DNA from: Ilyomonas sp965277535 | Lineage (GTDB): Bacteria > Bacteroidota > Bacteroidia > Chitinophagales > Chitinophagaceae | Length of the DNA: 64,000 nt | Direction: 5' to 3' | Assembly: GCA_965277535.1 (NCBI GenBank) | Contig: OZ255825.1 | Span: 1,426,001-1,490,000, forward strand | Part shown: positions 1 through 8,763 of the stretch, piece after piece | Position numbering within the stretch: the stretch's first letter is position 1 | Layout of the letters: every line of letters starts with the position of its first letter | The notes under the pieces: generated by a model | Told to the model about the DNA's origin: nothing | Databases searched by the model: none | Seen by the model: only the letters and a program-made list of their open reading frames with translations | Translations under genes and position numbers: made by a program

Positions 1-2
1 AA

Positions 3-1148
3 GAATACCGGAGTGTAGCAGCTCATTACAACGAATTGAACCTGCAAATGATGCGGCAGCAAAGCAAATTGCAAACTGCCAAGCAGGAGCTTTCTTACAA
101 GCAAAATCAGTTAACGCAGTTAGGGGCGCAAATTGAGAGCAATACCAAACAGTTATCCGAATCGTCGTTGTTGATAGAAGAAAGCAGTGCAGCGATACAG
201 GAAACCGAAACGTTGTTGCAACAATTGCAGCATCAGAAAAGCGAATCTGAACAAAAAGTAAATGCTTCCAATAAAGAATACTACGGCATTCGCAACGCGT
301 TGGGTGAAAGAGAAAGTGCGCTTCGCTCAAAAACAAAAAGTCGTGAATTCGCAGATCAAATTATAAATGAGATTAAAGACAAATTAAACGAATTGAAGCT
401 ACAGCTTGCCGGAATGAAAGAGCGATTGCAGGTTGAGTTTAAAATTGTTTTGGATGATATTCTTGACCAGCCAAGAACAACAACGATTTCGCTGCCCGAT
501 TTGCAGGCATCGAGCGATAAAATGAAGAAGCGGTTAGAGAACATTGGCGAAGTAAATCCAACCGCCATTGAAGCGTTTACAGAAATGAAAAAGCGGTATG
601 AATTTATCCTCGAACAAAAGAACGATTTGGTAACGGCGAAAAAGAGCTTGCTGCAAACCATTGATGAAGTGGAAGCGAGCGCCAACCAGCAGTTTTTGGA
701 AACGTTCAATAAAGTGCGCGACAATTTCCAGCGTGTGTTTAAAGCTCTTTTTACCGAAGAAGATACGGCTGATTTGATTTTGGAAAACCCCGACAATTTA
801 GCTGAAACCAGCATTGATATTGTGGCAAAACCAAAAGGCAAACGACCTTCTTCCATTACACAATTGAGCGGTGGTGAAAAAACATTAACTGCAACCGCGC
901 TTTTATTTGCTATTTACTTAATTAAGCCTGCACCGTTTTGTATATTGGATGAAGTGGATGCGCCGCTGGACGATGCCAACGTGGGCAAGTTTACCAACAT
1001 GATTAAACAGTTTAGTGATAACTCGCAGTTCATCATTGTTACGCACAACAAAACCACCATGAGTACGGTGGATGTAATTTATGGCGTAACGATGCAGGAG
1101 CCGGGCGTAAGCAAATTGGTGCCGGTTGATTTTAGAAATTTGAATTGA
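3..1148 (+). CDS. smc: SMC chromosome segregation ATPase, C-terminal part (cut by window edge)
   Basis: The reading frame is open to the left edge of the window, so only the last 381 residues or so are present. They comprise the end of the coiled coil, rich in Gln, Lys and Glu, followed by the C-terminal half of the ABC ATPase head. The ABC signature LSGGEKTLTATALLFAIY lies about 90 residues from the end. The Walker B segment FCILDEVDAPLDD and the switch histidine in FIIVTHNKTTM follow. This is the standard SMC head order. SMC forms a ring-shaped dimer that compacts and segregates the chromosome with ScpA and ScpB, neither of which is in the window. Identification of the family is secure; the N-terminus cannot be judged. 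Confidence 0.96.
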   Translation, partial: EYRSVAAHYNELNLQMMRQQSKLQTAKQELSYKQNQLTQLGAQIESNTKQLSESSLLIEESSAAIQETETLLQQLQHQKSESEQKVNASNKEYYGIRNALGERESALRSKTKSREFADQIINEIKDKLNELKLQLAGMKERLQVEFKIVLDDILDQPRTTTISLPDLQASSDKMKKRLENIGEVNPTAIEAFTEMKKRYEFILEQKNDLVTAKKSLLQTIDEVEASANQQFLETFNKVRDNFQRVFKALFTEEDTADLILENPDNLAETSIDIVAKPKGKRPSSITQLSGGEKTLTATALLFAIYLIKPAPFCILDEVDAPLDDANVGKFTNMIKQFSDNSQFIIVTHNKTTMSTVDVIYGVTMQEPGVSKLVPVDFRNLN

Positions 1149-1149
1149 C

Positions 1150-1590
1150 GTGATAAGAAACGTAGTGATATTGTTTTTGGTGATTTATCCGCTGTATGTT
1201 TTGTTTACCCGCGAGCCGGATTATTTTGATGGCGAAATGTATCGTGCTACCATTCATTTTATGTACGATTCTGCAAAGCAAAGCCAAATTCCTTTTGCGG
1301 TTTATTCTATTGAACATCAAACTTATTCCATTCCTGCAGGTTATGTGTTTCGCCGTTTGGATGAAGGCGAAAAAGTACCCATTATTTATGAAGCGGCAGC
1401 ACCCGCAAAGGCAAGCCTGTGTTCTGCTTGGGGTTATTGGATTCGATGGAAAGAACTGCTTTCTTTTTTAGCCATCTTCTTTTTCTTTTACCTTATTTCT
1501 GTAACCATTACCAGCAACCCAACACCCGAAACCTTGTTAGAAGAACTGGAAAACAATGGCCCCAAACCGCGAAAGCGGAAATACGATTGA
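1150..1590 (+). CDS. Hypothetical small membrane protein with two membrane segments
   Basis: A 146-residue protein begins with a GTG codon one base after the smc stop, so it is probably co-transcribed with smc. A hydrophobic segment spans about residues 3-18 and a second, very Phe-rich one spans about 100-118. Between them is a roughly 80-residue loop that would face the periplasm or the outside. The tail is charged and ends in Lys/Arg-rich residues. No catalytic motif was recognised and no family name is offered. The tight spacing after smc supports a real gene; its role is unknown. Confidence 0.72.
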   Translation: MIRNVVILFLVIYPLYVLFTREPDYFDGEMYRATIHFMYDSAKQSQIPFAVYSIEHQTYSIPAGYVFRRLDEGEKVPIIYEAAAPAKASLCSAWGYWIRWKELLSFLAIFFFFYLISVTITSNPTPETLLEELENNGPKPRKRKYD

Positions 1591-1601
1591 ATAAGGTTAA
1601 T

Positions 1602-1700
1602 AACCACAGAGACACAAAGAACACGGAGTTACACAAAGAGCTTAGTTTCAAACAAAATTCTTACTCTGTGCTGTTCTGTGTTCTCTCTGCCTATGTGGTT
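1602..1700. repeat. Long imperfect inverted repeat of the CACAGAGACACAAAGA type
   Basis: The left arm (1602-1640) begins AACCACAGAGACACAAAGAA. The right arm (1664-1700), read on the other strand, begins AACCACATAGGCAGAGAGAA. The arms pair over most of about 37 bases around a 23-base spacer, so the transcript could fold into a long hairpin. Purine-rich sequence of this style is commonly scattered after genes in environmental bacteria, and a shorter relative lies at 51426-51495. Its function is unknown; it may act as a processing or termination signal after the smc transcript. Confidence 0.6.
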
Positions 1701-1708
1701 CAAAACAA

Positions 1709-1733
1709 AAAGCGCCCCGCAATAACTGCGAAG
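1709..1733 (+). terminator. Possible weak terminator hairpin after the smc transcript
   Basis: GCGCCCCGCA and TGCGAAGCGC pair as two 4-bp helices separated by a 2x2 internal loop, with a 5-base ATAAC loop. The following tract (CTGTTCTT) is only moderately T-rich, so this is a weak candidate. Confidence 0.3.
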
Positions 1734-1878
1734 CGCCTGTTCTTAACCCCTGCTGCAAAAAGGTGTATAATTAAAAATCAATTTACATTCACAACATATA
1801 TACGATAGCAGTGGAGAATAAAGGTTTAACGACAGAGGAAAAATTTTTTATTTTTAGATTGTTTTAACAAAGATTGTT

Positions 1879-2166
1879 TCAATTGCTGATTCGTGATTTA
1901 TGAAGCAGTGCTTCTATCAACACAAAATCAACATGGATTGAAAATGCAATCACCCAATCATTAAAATAAATACATCGCAGATTTAGTTGGCTAAAAGTTT
2001 TGTTGTTACATAAAGCAACATTCTTTGGTGTATGCAGCTTTTGGTTTGCGAATGATTCAAAGCGGTGTAACCATCGCAAACCAGCACCTAAAGTGTTGGT
2101 TGATTCAATGTAATTGACAAGTTGTATAAGTGAACTGAACGCATCTTCAGTATAGTTAATCTGCAT
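1879..2166 (-). CDS. ParE/RelE-superfamily toxin of a type II toxin-antitoxin pair
   Basis: A 95-residue protein has the size and outline of the ParE/RelE fold. A helical N-terminus (DAFSSLIQLVNYIES) is followed by a helix rich in Arg, Trp and His, then strands ending in IYFNDWVIAFSIHVDFVLIEALLHKSR. The middle LRCIYFNDWVI resembles the R-x-F/Y-x-I/V strand of ParE-like toxins. Its start lies 11 bases inside the end of the upstream antitoxin gene, a typical translational coupling. Members of the superfamily block gyrase or cleave mRNA in the ribosome; which applies here cannot be told. Confidence 0.7.
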   Translation of the reverse strand: MQINYTEDAFSSLIQLVNYIESTNTLGAGLRWLHRFESFANQKLHTPKNVALCNNKTFSQLNLRCIYFNDWVIAFSIHVDFVLIEALLHKSRISN

Positions 2167-2392
2167 TGTAATAACTGCCGATTATTTCATGTGCATTTGT
2201 CATCGAAATCATTTTACCGTTACGACTATTAGTAATCAGCTTTACTAATTGTTCTTCTGTAAGAGGTTTACCAGGAAGCAAAAAATTACCTCCATTTTCA
2301 TCTACCAATGACAATTTGAGATTATTGCTTTTAGCAAATGCAAGCAGTTTATTCACATCGTCTTGATCTGTTTCTTCCAATTGTAATAACAT
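2156..2392 (-). CDS. Antitoxin partner of the ParE/RelE-like toxin
   Basis: This 78-residue acidic protein lies directly upstream of the toxin gene and overlaps it by 11 bases. A helical N-terminus (MLLQLEETDQDDVNKLLAFA) precedes a segment with PLTEEQLVKLI and KMISMTNAHEII. The last part resembles antitoxins of Bacteroidota in which the C-terminal half packs on the toxin. No classic ribbon-helix-helix or helix-turn-helix motif is obvious, so autoregulation is not established. The assignment rests mainly on size, acidity and gene order. Confidence 0.65.
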   Translation of the reverse strand: MLLQLEETDQDDVNKLLAFAKSNNLKLSLVDENGGNFLLPGKPLTEEQLVKLITNSRNGKMISMTNAHEIIGSYYNAD

Positions 2393-2418
2393 ACAGTAAA
2401 ATTACAAAGTTTTGCAAC

Positions 2419-3138
2419 TCACACCTGCGAACTATTGGAAATATACCTCACCAAACTGCGCTTGGCAACCGGCAGCAATGTTTCTTCTACCGGAAGGTTA
2501 ATGTTGGCTTCAATGGCGTATGTTGCAGGGTTGGGCAGTTGCGCACGGCTTCTCACCAACTCTGTTTTTATATTCTCAAACGTATTGGCAATGCTGCGAT
2601 ACCAGCTATCAACAAATTCAGTACGGATGCTACGGAACTTTTGATCATGCTTTTCATAAATGCTTAGGCGAAACTGATAAACACGCGTTGGCAAGGCTGA
2701 ATGAGATAAGAAAAAATAACCTTCATTTTGTTCTAAGGGAATAATGCCAACCGGCGAAATGATTAAGCCGTATTCAATTTGTTCGTACAACTCAGTGCCG
2801 TTGCTAATGGTAGTGCGCATTTCTTTGGTTGCATAATGAATGATTTCTTCTAGTTGCGCCATCACGTCGTCATCTTCCATCATTTGTTCATACAAAACCT
2901 GAAGCTTCTGCAATTGAATGCCGCTAAGCTTTTTAGGAAATTGTTCCTGCAGAAACTTTTTGTTTTCGCGGAAAGTAAGAAGGTTGTTGTAATGAAAAAT
3001 AATATCTGCCAACTGCGGATATAGCTTGCGCTCATCAAAGTATTTATTCACTTCCTGCAGATAGGCCAGCAGGGTATATTTTTTCAATTCAAAATCAATG
3101 TAGCCATCCGCAAACCATGTTTCTGATAACTGCTTCAT
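2419..3138 (-). CDS. Conserved hypothetical protein, soluble, mostly helical
   Basis: This 239-residue protein has no signal peptide and no membrane segment. The N-terminal half is helical and rich in Leu, Gln, Lys and Glu (KYTLLAYLQEVNKYFDERKL near residue 20). The C-terminal half has alternating hydrophobic residues, as in beta structure, including ISPVGIIPLEQNEGYFFLSH around residue 130. It stands alone between the toxin-antitoxin pair and the divergent gluQ-like gene. It gives the impression of a conserved Bacteroidota protein of unknown function; no catalytic signature was found. Confidence 0.75.
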   Translation of the reverse strand: MKQLSETWFADGYIDFELKKYTLLAYLQEVNKYFDERKLYPQLADIIFHYNNLLTFRENKKFLQEQFPKKLSGIQLQKLQVLYEQMMEDDDVMAQLEEIIHYATKEMRTTISNGTELYEQIEYGLIISPVGIIPLEQNEGYFFLSHSALPTRVYQFRLSIYEKHDQKFRSIRTEFVDSWYRSIANTFENIKTELVRSRAQLPNPATYAIEANINLPVEETLLPVAKRSLVRYISNSSQV

Positions 3139-3344
3139 AAGCCTTTTGTTTTTGGATTGTCAAAATACAAAAAAGTTGAACCGAAAAAGTTGTACCACAT
3201 TAGAATATAATTAAAAAATAACGCAAACAACAATGCGCATATTGTAAAGTGAAACTATGAAGATATGTGTACATTTAATTGTTTTACTTCACCTTTATTA
3301 TACAACAACAACGATATTATCATTACACTTGAAAGAAGAAATAT

Positions 3345-4196
3345 ATGAATGCCATTTCTTTTTCCAAAATCCGCATTGCGCCTACACCAAGCGGTTACCT
3401 GCACATAGGCAATGCGATTTCGTTTATCATCACTGCTTTTCTTGTAAAAGAGGCAAAAGCAAAACTTCTATTGCGCATTGATGATTTGGACAGAGAACGC
3501 ACGCAAAAAAGATATGTGGAAGATATTTTTGAAACGCTGCATTTTTTAGGAATCCAATGGGACGAAGGACCGAAGGATTACGATGAATACGAACGAACCT
3601 ATTCGCAGGTTCATCGGATGCACTTGTATGAAAGAGCTTTGGAGCAATTGAGAAACGAAAACAAAGTGTACGCGTGTACCTGCTCACGATTGCAGGCCGC
3701 TTCTGCACAAGTTTGTTTTTGCCCAAAAAACAATGTATCATTAGACACTCCAAATGTAAGCTGGCGCTTGATTACAGATAGTTCGCAACTACTCACCATA
3801 AAAGGGGTAAAAACAAAAGTGAATGCCACATTGCCTTTATCCATGCAAAATTTTATAGTAAGAAAGAAGAATGAGCTTCCGTCTTATCAACTTACATCAT
3901 TAATAGATGATGAGTTCTTTGGTATGGATGCGATTGTAAGAGGCGAAGACCTTTGGGATTCTACATTGGCGCAGCAATACCTTGCCTTGCAATTAGGCAA
4001 GCCTTTTTTTAAAGATGTTCTTTTTTATCATCATCCCCTTTTGATGGAAAAGGATGGAGCGCATAAATTATCAAAGTCGGCAGGTGCTTATTCCATCAAG
4101 CATTTGCGAGCAGAAGGAAAGACGAAGGAGCATGTGTTGGGGATGATTGAACAGCACATGGAGAAGTTTGGGATAGAGGGATGTTCAGTAGTGTAA
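3345..4196 (+). CDS. gluQ: Glutamyl-Q tRNA(Asp) synthetase homologue (short GluRS-like protein)
   Basis: A 283-residue class I aminoacyl-tRNA synthetase catalytic domain without the C-terminal anticodon-binding domain of GluRS. The HIGH-type motif is TPSGYLHIGN (His near residue 20) and the KMSKS-type loop is KLSKSAG near residue 241. A Cys-rich insert with CTC and CFC pairs at about residues 109-124 matches the zinc site expected in GluQ-RS. These enzymes attach glutamate to queuosine at position 34 of tRNA(Asp), without needing the tRNA for activation. It has an ATG with a purine-rich GAAAGAAG upstream. It stands alone here, so a role in queuosine modification rests on the family only. Confidence 0.88.
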   Translation: MNAISFSKIRIAPTPSGYLHIGNAISFIITAFLVKEAKAKLLLRIDDLDRERTQKRYVEDIFETLHFLGIQWDEGPKDYDEYERTYSQVHRMHLYERALEQLRNENKVYACTCSRLQAASAQVCFCPKNNVSLDTPNVSWRLITDSSQLLTIKGVKTKVNATLPLSMQNFIVRKKNELPSYQLTSLIDDEFFGMDAIVRGEDLWDSTLAQQYLALQLGKPFFKDVLFYHHPLLMEKDGAHKLSKSAGAYSIKHLRAEGKTKEHVLGMIEQHMEKFGIEGCSVV

Positions 4197-4592
4197 CAGT
4201 TTTATTGTAAGCTTTATGAATGGTAACCATGAAGTTTAAAATCTCTGCAAAAACAAACGAAGTTGCAAACTTGGTATAGTAAGGAATGAATGGTAGCTGA
4301 AAGCTATTTCAGCAGTTCAGCGTAGATATAATCTACGCTGAACCGGGGGTACCGCTTTATTGTTGGTAATAAGCTACGACGAGTAAGGAGTTGAGAATAA
4401 TTAATTTATGCGCACATCTGTTCATTGCGCTTTGATCTGCCTTTTGTGGTACTGAGGTGAATAGGTTTTGCGTGTTGATGGATTGGTTGTAACTGTGTGT
4501 AATTTGGGTTGAAAAGAAATTGATTGCAAATCGGGAGATTTGCAGACGAGGCGACGTAGTCGGGAAACTATGCCAAGCGGGGAGAACGGAAT
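4197..4592. repeat. Gap with several REP-like hairpins, no gene seen
   Basis: No coding frame is supported. Two hairpins stand back to back: GCTGAAA-GCTA-TTTCAGC (4296-4313) and a perfect 13-bp stem GTTCAGCGTAGAT / ATCTACGCTGAAC with loop ATA (4315-4343). Further on, GCAAATC-GGGA-GATTTGC (4526-4543) and CGAC-GTA-GTCG (about 4551-4561) form two more. They resemble the compact palindromes scattered by REP-associated transposases, and a shortened gene for such an enzyme lies 0.5 kb away. An 11-base copy of the recurring GCAAAAACAAA motif is at 4247-4257. Confidence 0.6.
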
Positions 4593-4952
4593 TTACCTGG
4601 AAAGAAAATTATTTGAAATACGCATACCTTGTTCATCATCCAATACTTTTTTCATCACTTTCTTTAATCTTACCGGAAGTATTTTTATTTCTTCTTCCGT
4701 TAGCGGTTGTACAATTTCTATAAATTCATCTTCTTCATTATAGTAACCAAAATACAAATCGTAATAGTCATTCAGGTGCAGGCGCAATGATATCTCTTTA
4801 TCTTCCTCATATTGATGGGAAGTAATGATTGACCATTGGTCTTGTTCTAAAAAATCAAAATGTATTTCAACAGGATCGTTAGTCAATACTTCGGTTATTA
4901 ATTTTTCAATTACATCAGCCGAATGGTTTTTTATTAATTCTTCAAATGTCAT
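4593..4952 (-). CDS. Small acidic hypothetical protein
   Basis: A 119-residue protein starting with MTFEELIKNHSADVIEKLI. I chose the ATG at 4952 because a longer reading to 5069 would run through the REP hairpin and the debris of the transposase, giving an Arg/Cys-rich N-terminus unlike a protein. The sequence is strongly acidic with aromatic patches (NDYYDLYFGYYNEEDEFIEI near residue 75). No membrane segment, signal peptide or known motif was seen. It resembles the small, acidic immunity-type or hypothetical proteins of accessory regions; its function is unknown. Confidence 0.55.
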   Translation of the reverse strand: MTFEELIKNHSADVIEKLITEVLTNDPVEIHFDFLEQDQWSIITSHQYEEDKEISLRLHLNDYYDLYFGYYNEEDEFIEIVQPLTEEEIKILPVRLKKVMKKVLDDEQGMRISNNFLSR

Positions 4953-5035
4953 AATCAGGTTTCCTAAATAAAATATAATTGAAGATAGCGTATTCTTAAG
5001 GAAGGGGTGAGATGCTTGTGACTGATTTCTTCTTC

Positions 5036-5061
5036 GCAATGTCTCCGCCTCGGGACATTGC
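5036..5061. repeat. REP-like hairpin on the downstream side of the transposase gene
   Basis: GCAATGTC (5036-5043) pairs with GACATTGC (5054-5061) around TCCGCCTCGG. A related copy in opposite orientation lies at 5475-5504, beyond the other end of the transposase gene, so the gene sits between inverted REP-like units. Confidence 0.65.
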
Positions 5062-5073
5062 GGTCTCACACTT

Positions 5074-5430
5074 TCATTTCTTACCCTCTTTCCGTTCCGT
5101 ATTATTCAACCCTTTTTGCAGTTCCTCCATCACTACTATTTTTCTTTGTTCTTCCAGCTGCTTCACAAGATCATACGCCATAAATCGCTTACCATTGGCA
5201 ACAATTGTATTGATGGATTTACTCTTATTTCTAAATGCAATCAAGGCATGTACATGATTCGGCATAATCACATATCCAATGATATAATGACCTTCGGCTT
5301 TCAGATAATCAAACCACTTATATAACACATCATATCCATTGCAGATATGGAATAGCGGCAGCCAGTTGGCGCAGGTAAATGTGATGAAATAAACACCATC
5401 TTTGTAAGTAATCTCTTTCCGAACGGGCAT
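5074..5430 (-). pseudogene. REP-associated tyrosine transposase (Y1/RAYT), C-terminally shortened
   Basis: The 118-residue product carries the Y1 transposase core of the IS200/RAYT type. It starts with YFITFTCANWLPLF, then has the HUH metal site in MPNHVHALI near residue 57. Full-length relatives in Bacteroidota are usually about 170-200 residues and contain a catalytic Tyr in a later helix followed by a conserved region near the C-terminus. Here the frame stops soon after GLNNTERKEGKK, close to a REP hairpin, and that later region is missing. These enzymes nick DNA at REP palindromes. The flanking inverted REP hairpins support the assignment; the gene is probably no longer active. Confidence 0.75.
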
Positions 5431-5474
5431 AAAGGCAAAGTAAGCGCAATTCGGAATTTATTGATAATAGGAAA

Positions 5475-5504
5475 CCGCAATGTCCCGGGGCGGAGACCTT
5501 GCGG
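5475..5504. repeat. REP-like hairpin on the upstream side of the transposase gene
   Basis: CCGCAA and TTGCGG form the base of an imperfect hairpin that contains CCCGGGGCGGAGACC. Read on the other strand it matches the unit at 5036-5061 (shared TCTCCGCC and CGGGACATTGCG), so the two flank the transposase gene as inverted copies. Confidence 0.6.
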
Positions 5505-5554
5505 AGAAGAGATTATTTATTAGCTTCCACTTTCAATTATACCAGATAATAAAC

Positions 5555-7348
5555 ATGACTGCTGAACAATTAATAGAACACGTTGATAAACTTCGTAAAG
5601 AAAAGAACTATAAAGAAATTATACCCCTGCTTAATGATTCTATTTTAGAGGAGCTTGATAATGCAACATTGTATGCACATCGTGCAGAAGCGCATGCTTT
5701 GTTGAATGAGCCTGATCAAGCAATTTTTTATGCAAATAAAAGTATTAAAATAAATTCCAAGCTCCCACTTTCTTATTTATCAAATGGTATTGCTTGGAAT
5801 GTTAAGAAGGAGTATAATAAAGCTATTGATAACCTCAACAAAGCAATAGCTTTAGATGAAAAATATGTGGCAGCATATAATATCAGAGGAAATGCCTTCT
5901 TATTAAAAAAAGAATATGATAAGGCTCTTGATGACTATAATAAGGCAATACAGCTAAATAATAAATACGCTTTTGCTTATTGTAATAGAGGTATCGTATG
6001 GAACAATAAAAACGAATTTGATAAAGCCATTGATGATAGTACAAACGCAATAGAGCTAGATGATAAATTTGCAAATGCGTATGTAAACAGAGGAGTCGCT
6101 TGGGTAGGTAAGAAAGAATATGACAAAGCCATTGATGATTATAATAAAGCTATATCCTTAGATAATAAATACAATCTTACTTATCATAATAGAGGAGTTG
6201 CTTGGGCAGCTAAAAAAGAGTATAATAAAGCAATTGATGACTATGATAAAGCCATATCGTTAGATGATGATTATGCTAACACCTTTTTTAATAGAGGAAT
6301 TGCATATAATGAATTAGGAAATTATGTTAAAGCAATTAAGGATTACAGAAAATACATTGAGCTAACCAATGCTTTTGATTATAGAAATCAAGTTGCTAAA
6401 TCAAGAATTGAAGATTTACAGAAAAAATTAAATGATATCTGGTATAAGGATGTCTCAGATGTGATAGATAAGATAAAGAATTTCCTTTTATTTAGAGATT
6501 TACATCTGACTCATTACACAAGTTTATCAGGTGCAAAGTCGATGATATTAGATAAGAGCGAATTTCGTTTATCTGAAGGGGCATATCTAAATGACACTTC
6601 TGAAGGGCAAGAACTGTTTCGATATTTGAACTATTCGACAGTTAAACAAATAAATGATGAAACCGTTGCTGAGGTTTTTGTTGAACGACCGTTTATTGGA
6701 AGTTTTGTGATAGATTCAAAGCATGATGATTTGACTCTGTGGAGAACTTATGGCAAAGAAGGTGGTGCGGAAGCAAAAGGTTGTGCCTTAACAATAAACA
6801 AAGAAAGATTTATTTCCACATTGAAAGATAGAACAATTGGAGTCGAAGACAAATCAATATCAGTTCTACAATTAGAAAATCAATTTACATTTTATAAAGT
6901 GGTATATATAAGAAAAGAAGAGAAAAATAGATTTATAATACCCGGATAAAATAAGGTTGATGAGGATAGTTTAAATAAATTGATGAAAACGTTACAAGAA
7001 ATAATTTCTGAACTATCACAGGAGCAACAAATGAGTATTAAAGAACAATTAAATGGAATTGCTTATTTGTTTAAAAGTTCCGATTATCAATACGAGCAAG
7101 AAATAAGGTTTGTAGTGCAGGGAGTCGGTTTTATTAAAAAGATAAGATCAGATGAAACTCCACCTAAAGTATTTATTGAATTAACGAATATCATTCCTGC
7201 TCTATGCAAGCTAACCTTAGGTCCAAAAGTAGAAAGAGCAGAAGAATGGGCTGCCGCATTCAATTATTATATCAAAAATTATTATGTAGAAAACGTAATA
7301 ACAGATTCAAAAGTTGAAATAGTTATTTCACATCTGCCATTCAAGTAA
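5555..7348 (+). pseudogene. TPR-DUF2971 protein split by one in-frame stop codon
   Basis: The first part (5555-6949, 464 residues) has about seven tetratricopeptide repeats spaced 34 residues apart. Each resembles NRGVAWVGKKEYDKAIDDYN and is followed by NKAIxLD; the DNA repeats with a 102-base period. From about residue 330 a DUF2971-type domain begins (LTHYTSLSGAKSMI, then LNDTSEG and DDLTLWRTYG). The frame stops at TAA 6947-6949 but continues in the same frame to 7348. The second part holds the missing DUF2971 end, including YEQEIRFVV and the GPK motif. Either one nonsense change broke the gene, or two chains are made, the second starting at 6983. I start the protein at the ATG at 5555 because the region before it is REP sequence. 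DUF2971 proteins are of unknown function. Confidence 0.72.
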
Positions 7349-8086
7349 ATTATGTTCTTTACCTTCGCTCGGCACCCCATTCTGGCGCAAGCGTCGCGCT
7401 TGTGCCTGCTATCTCCGGGCGTCCGCTCGTTCAACAATCTTCCAGTAACCGAATCTCCAACTCAGTGAAGTCTGCTACACAAAAGCCTCGGCGAATGTTT
7501 TCAACTTCGCCGCATCTATCCGAAAGTCTGTGACTTCATAATTCTCCATCTTCTTCGCTGCTGGCTAAGCAAAGCTTTTCATAAAAGCTCATTGCAGTTT
7601 GTTTTATACCCAAAGCAATGATAATTGTTTTTCCTATCTGTTGGTACTGTACTAACCAATAGGGAAACCTTTTATTTTTATTCCATGTTTAAAACAGAAG
7701 AGCTCCTACAGCGAAATATAGCCATGTATAAAAACCGATTGTCTGGAATGAAGTATAAAGATATGGAACAGCAATAAGGTTTGTCGTTGCAGCGGGTACG
7801 AATAATAGGTGGAACTTTGAAAGCTGCAATTGCGAATGGCAAAATTAAACTGCAAGCTTTCCTTTTCCCACCGCTATCCGGCACTTACTTCATACCTCTA
7901 TGAATAGAGATGTTATAAAGTGTTCAAATCATTACGGTTGGTGATTGTGAGTTTAACAGTAGTCATTGTACAAACTGATACCATGGCTTGCTTATTGTAA
8001 TCATTACTATTAACATACTCTACATTAAATAGTCCTGTACTAAATAACTGCTGCGTATCAATACTTCTATTTCAAATAATATTTAC
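7349..8086. other. Gap with one REP-like hairpin and no supported gene
   Basis: GGCGCAAGCG (7384-7393) pairs with CGCTTGTGCC (7397-7406) around TCG, with one G-T pair; it resembles REP units of mobile origin. The rest holds only short frames with unlikely composition. A 30-codon frame on the plus strand from 7685 (MFKTEELLQRNIAMYKNRLS...) has protein-like composition and may be a gene fragment, but it is not recognisable. The stretch looks like decayed sequence. Confidence 0.5.
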
Positions 8087-8548
8087 ATGAAAACAATCAT
8101 TATGATTTCTGCCGTTGCAGTTCTACTGCTTGCAGCATCACCCTCCTTTGCACAAACGTATAAAACTCTTGCAGACACTGCGGCACTTAATACTGAATAT
8201 GCCAAAGTAAGTAAAGATATTGCTGATCTGAACAGTAGGCTGGATAAGGCTAAAAGTAAGCAGACAGAGAATTCTAAAAATTCCGCTGATGCCAATGCTA
8301 CTGCGCAGGCCGCCGTTACGAAGATAAGTGATGATGCAAATAAGACGACAGATGAAAGCGTAAAGGATGCACGAAAAACGAAAAGGGCAGCAAAGCGCTC
8401 GATGAAGGATGCAAAAGATGCCCGGCATGAAAATAGCAAGCTAAAGGATTCTAATAACGAAGTAGATAAGTTATCTGCTGAACTGCAGAGTAAACAAAAC
8501 AGATTGCAGGAATTGGACAAGATGCGTTCTTCCATTGTCACGCAATAG
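8087..8548 (+). CDS. Secreted coiled-coil protein of unknown function
   Basis: A 153-residue protein with a clear signal peptide: MKTIIMISAVAVLLLAASPS followed by FAQ, so cleavage after about residue 22. The mature part is almost wholly helical, rich in Lys, Asp, Ala and Ser, with no Cys and hardly any aromatic residue. It has heptad-like spacing typical of a coiled coil (VSKDIADLNSRLDKAKSKQT near residue 45). It probably sits in the periplasm or on the outer membrane surface. It stands alone in a worn region but its frame is intact. Confidence 0.75.
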   Translation: MKTIIMISAVAVLLLAASPSFAQTYKTLADTAALNTEYAKVSKDIADLNSRLDKAKSKQTENSKNSADANATAQAAVTKISDDANKTTDESVKDARKTKRAAKRSMKDAKDARHENSKLKDSNNEVDKLSAELQSKQNRLQELDKMRSSIVTQ

Positions 8549-8763
8549 TTCTAAACAAAATCAATCGTTTACTATTTCGCCATACCCCATTTATCGTATA
8601 GTTTGTTACAGCCGCTTCACTATCTGTGATAGGCTATGGCAATACAAGGGATAATCTCTTGTACTACCCTCTTCATCACATCATCATTAGCATTAATTAG
8701 ATTGGATGTGAATTTTACAAGGAAGCTATATCAATTCAACCATTTACAGAATACTACTCCTTT

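Noticed and set aside
1419..1808. 129-codon frame on the plus strand
   Set aside because: It starts inside the 146-residue membrane protein gene in another frame and ends in repeat sequence.
3430..3753. 107-codon frame antisense to gluQ
   Set aside because: A shadow of the clear synthetase gene, with irregular composition.
4953..5069. Longer start for the small acidic protein before 4952
   Set aside because: The extension is translated REP hairpin and transposase debris.
7678..7884. 68-codon frame on the minus strand
   Set aside because: It is rich in Cys, Ile, Arg and Pro in an irregular way, lies in a worn non-coding stretch, and has no likeness to known proteins.
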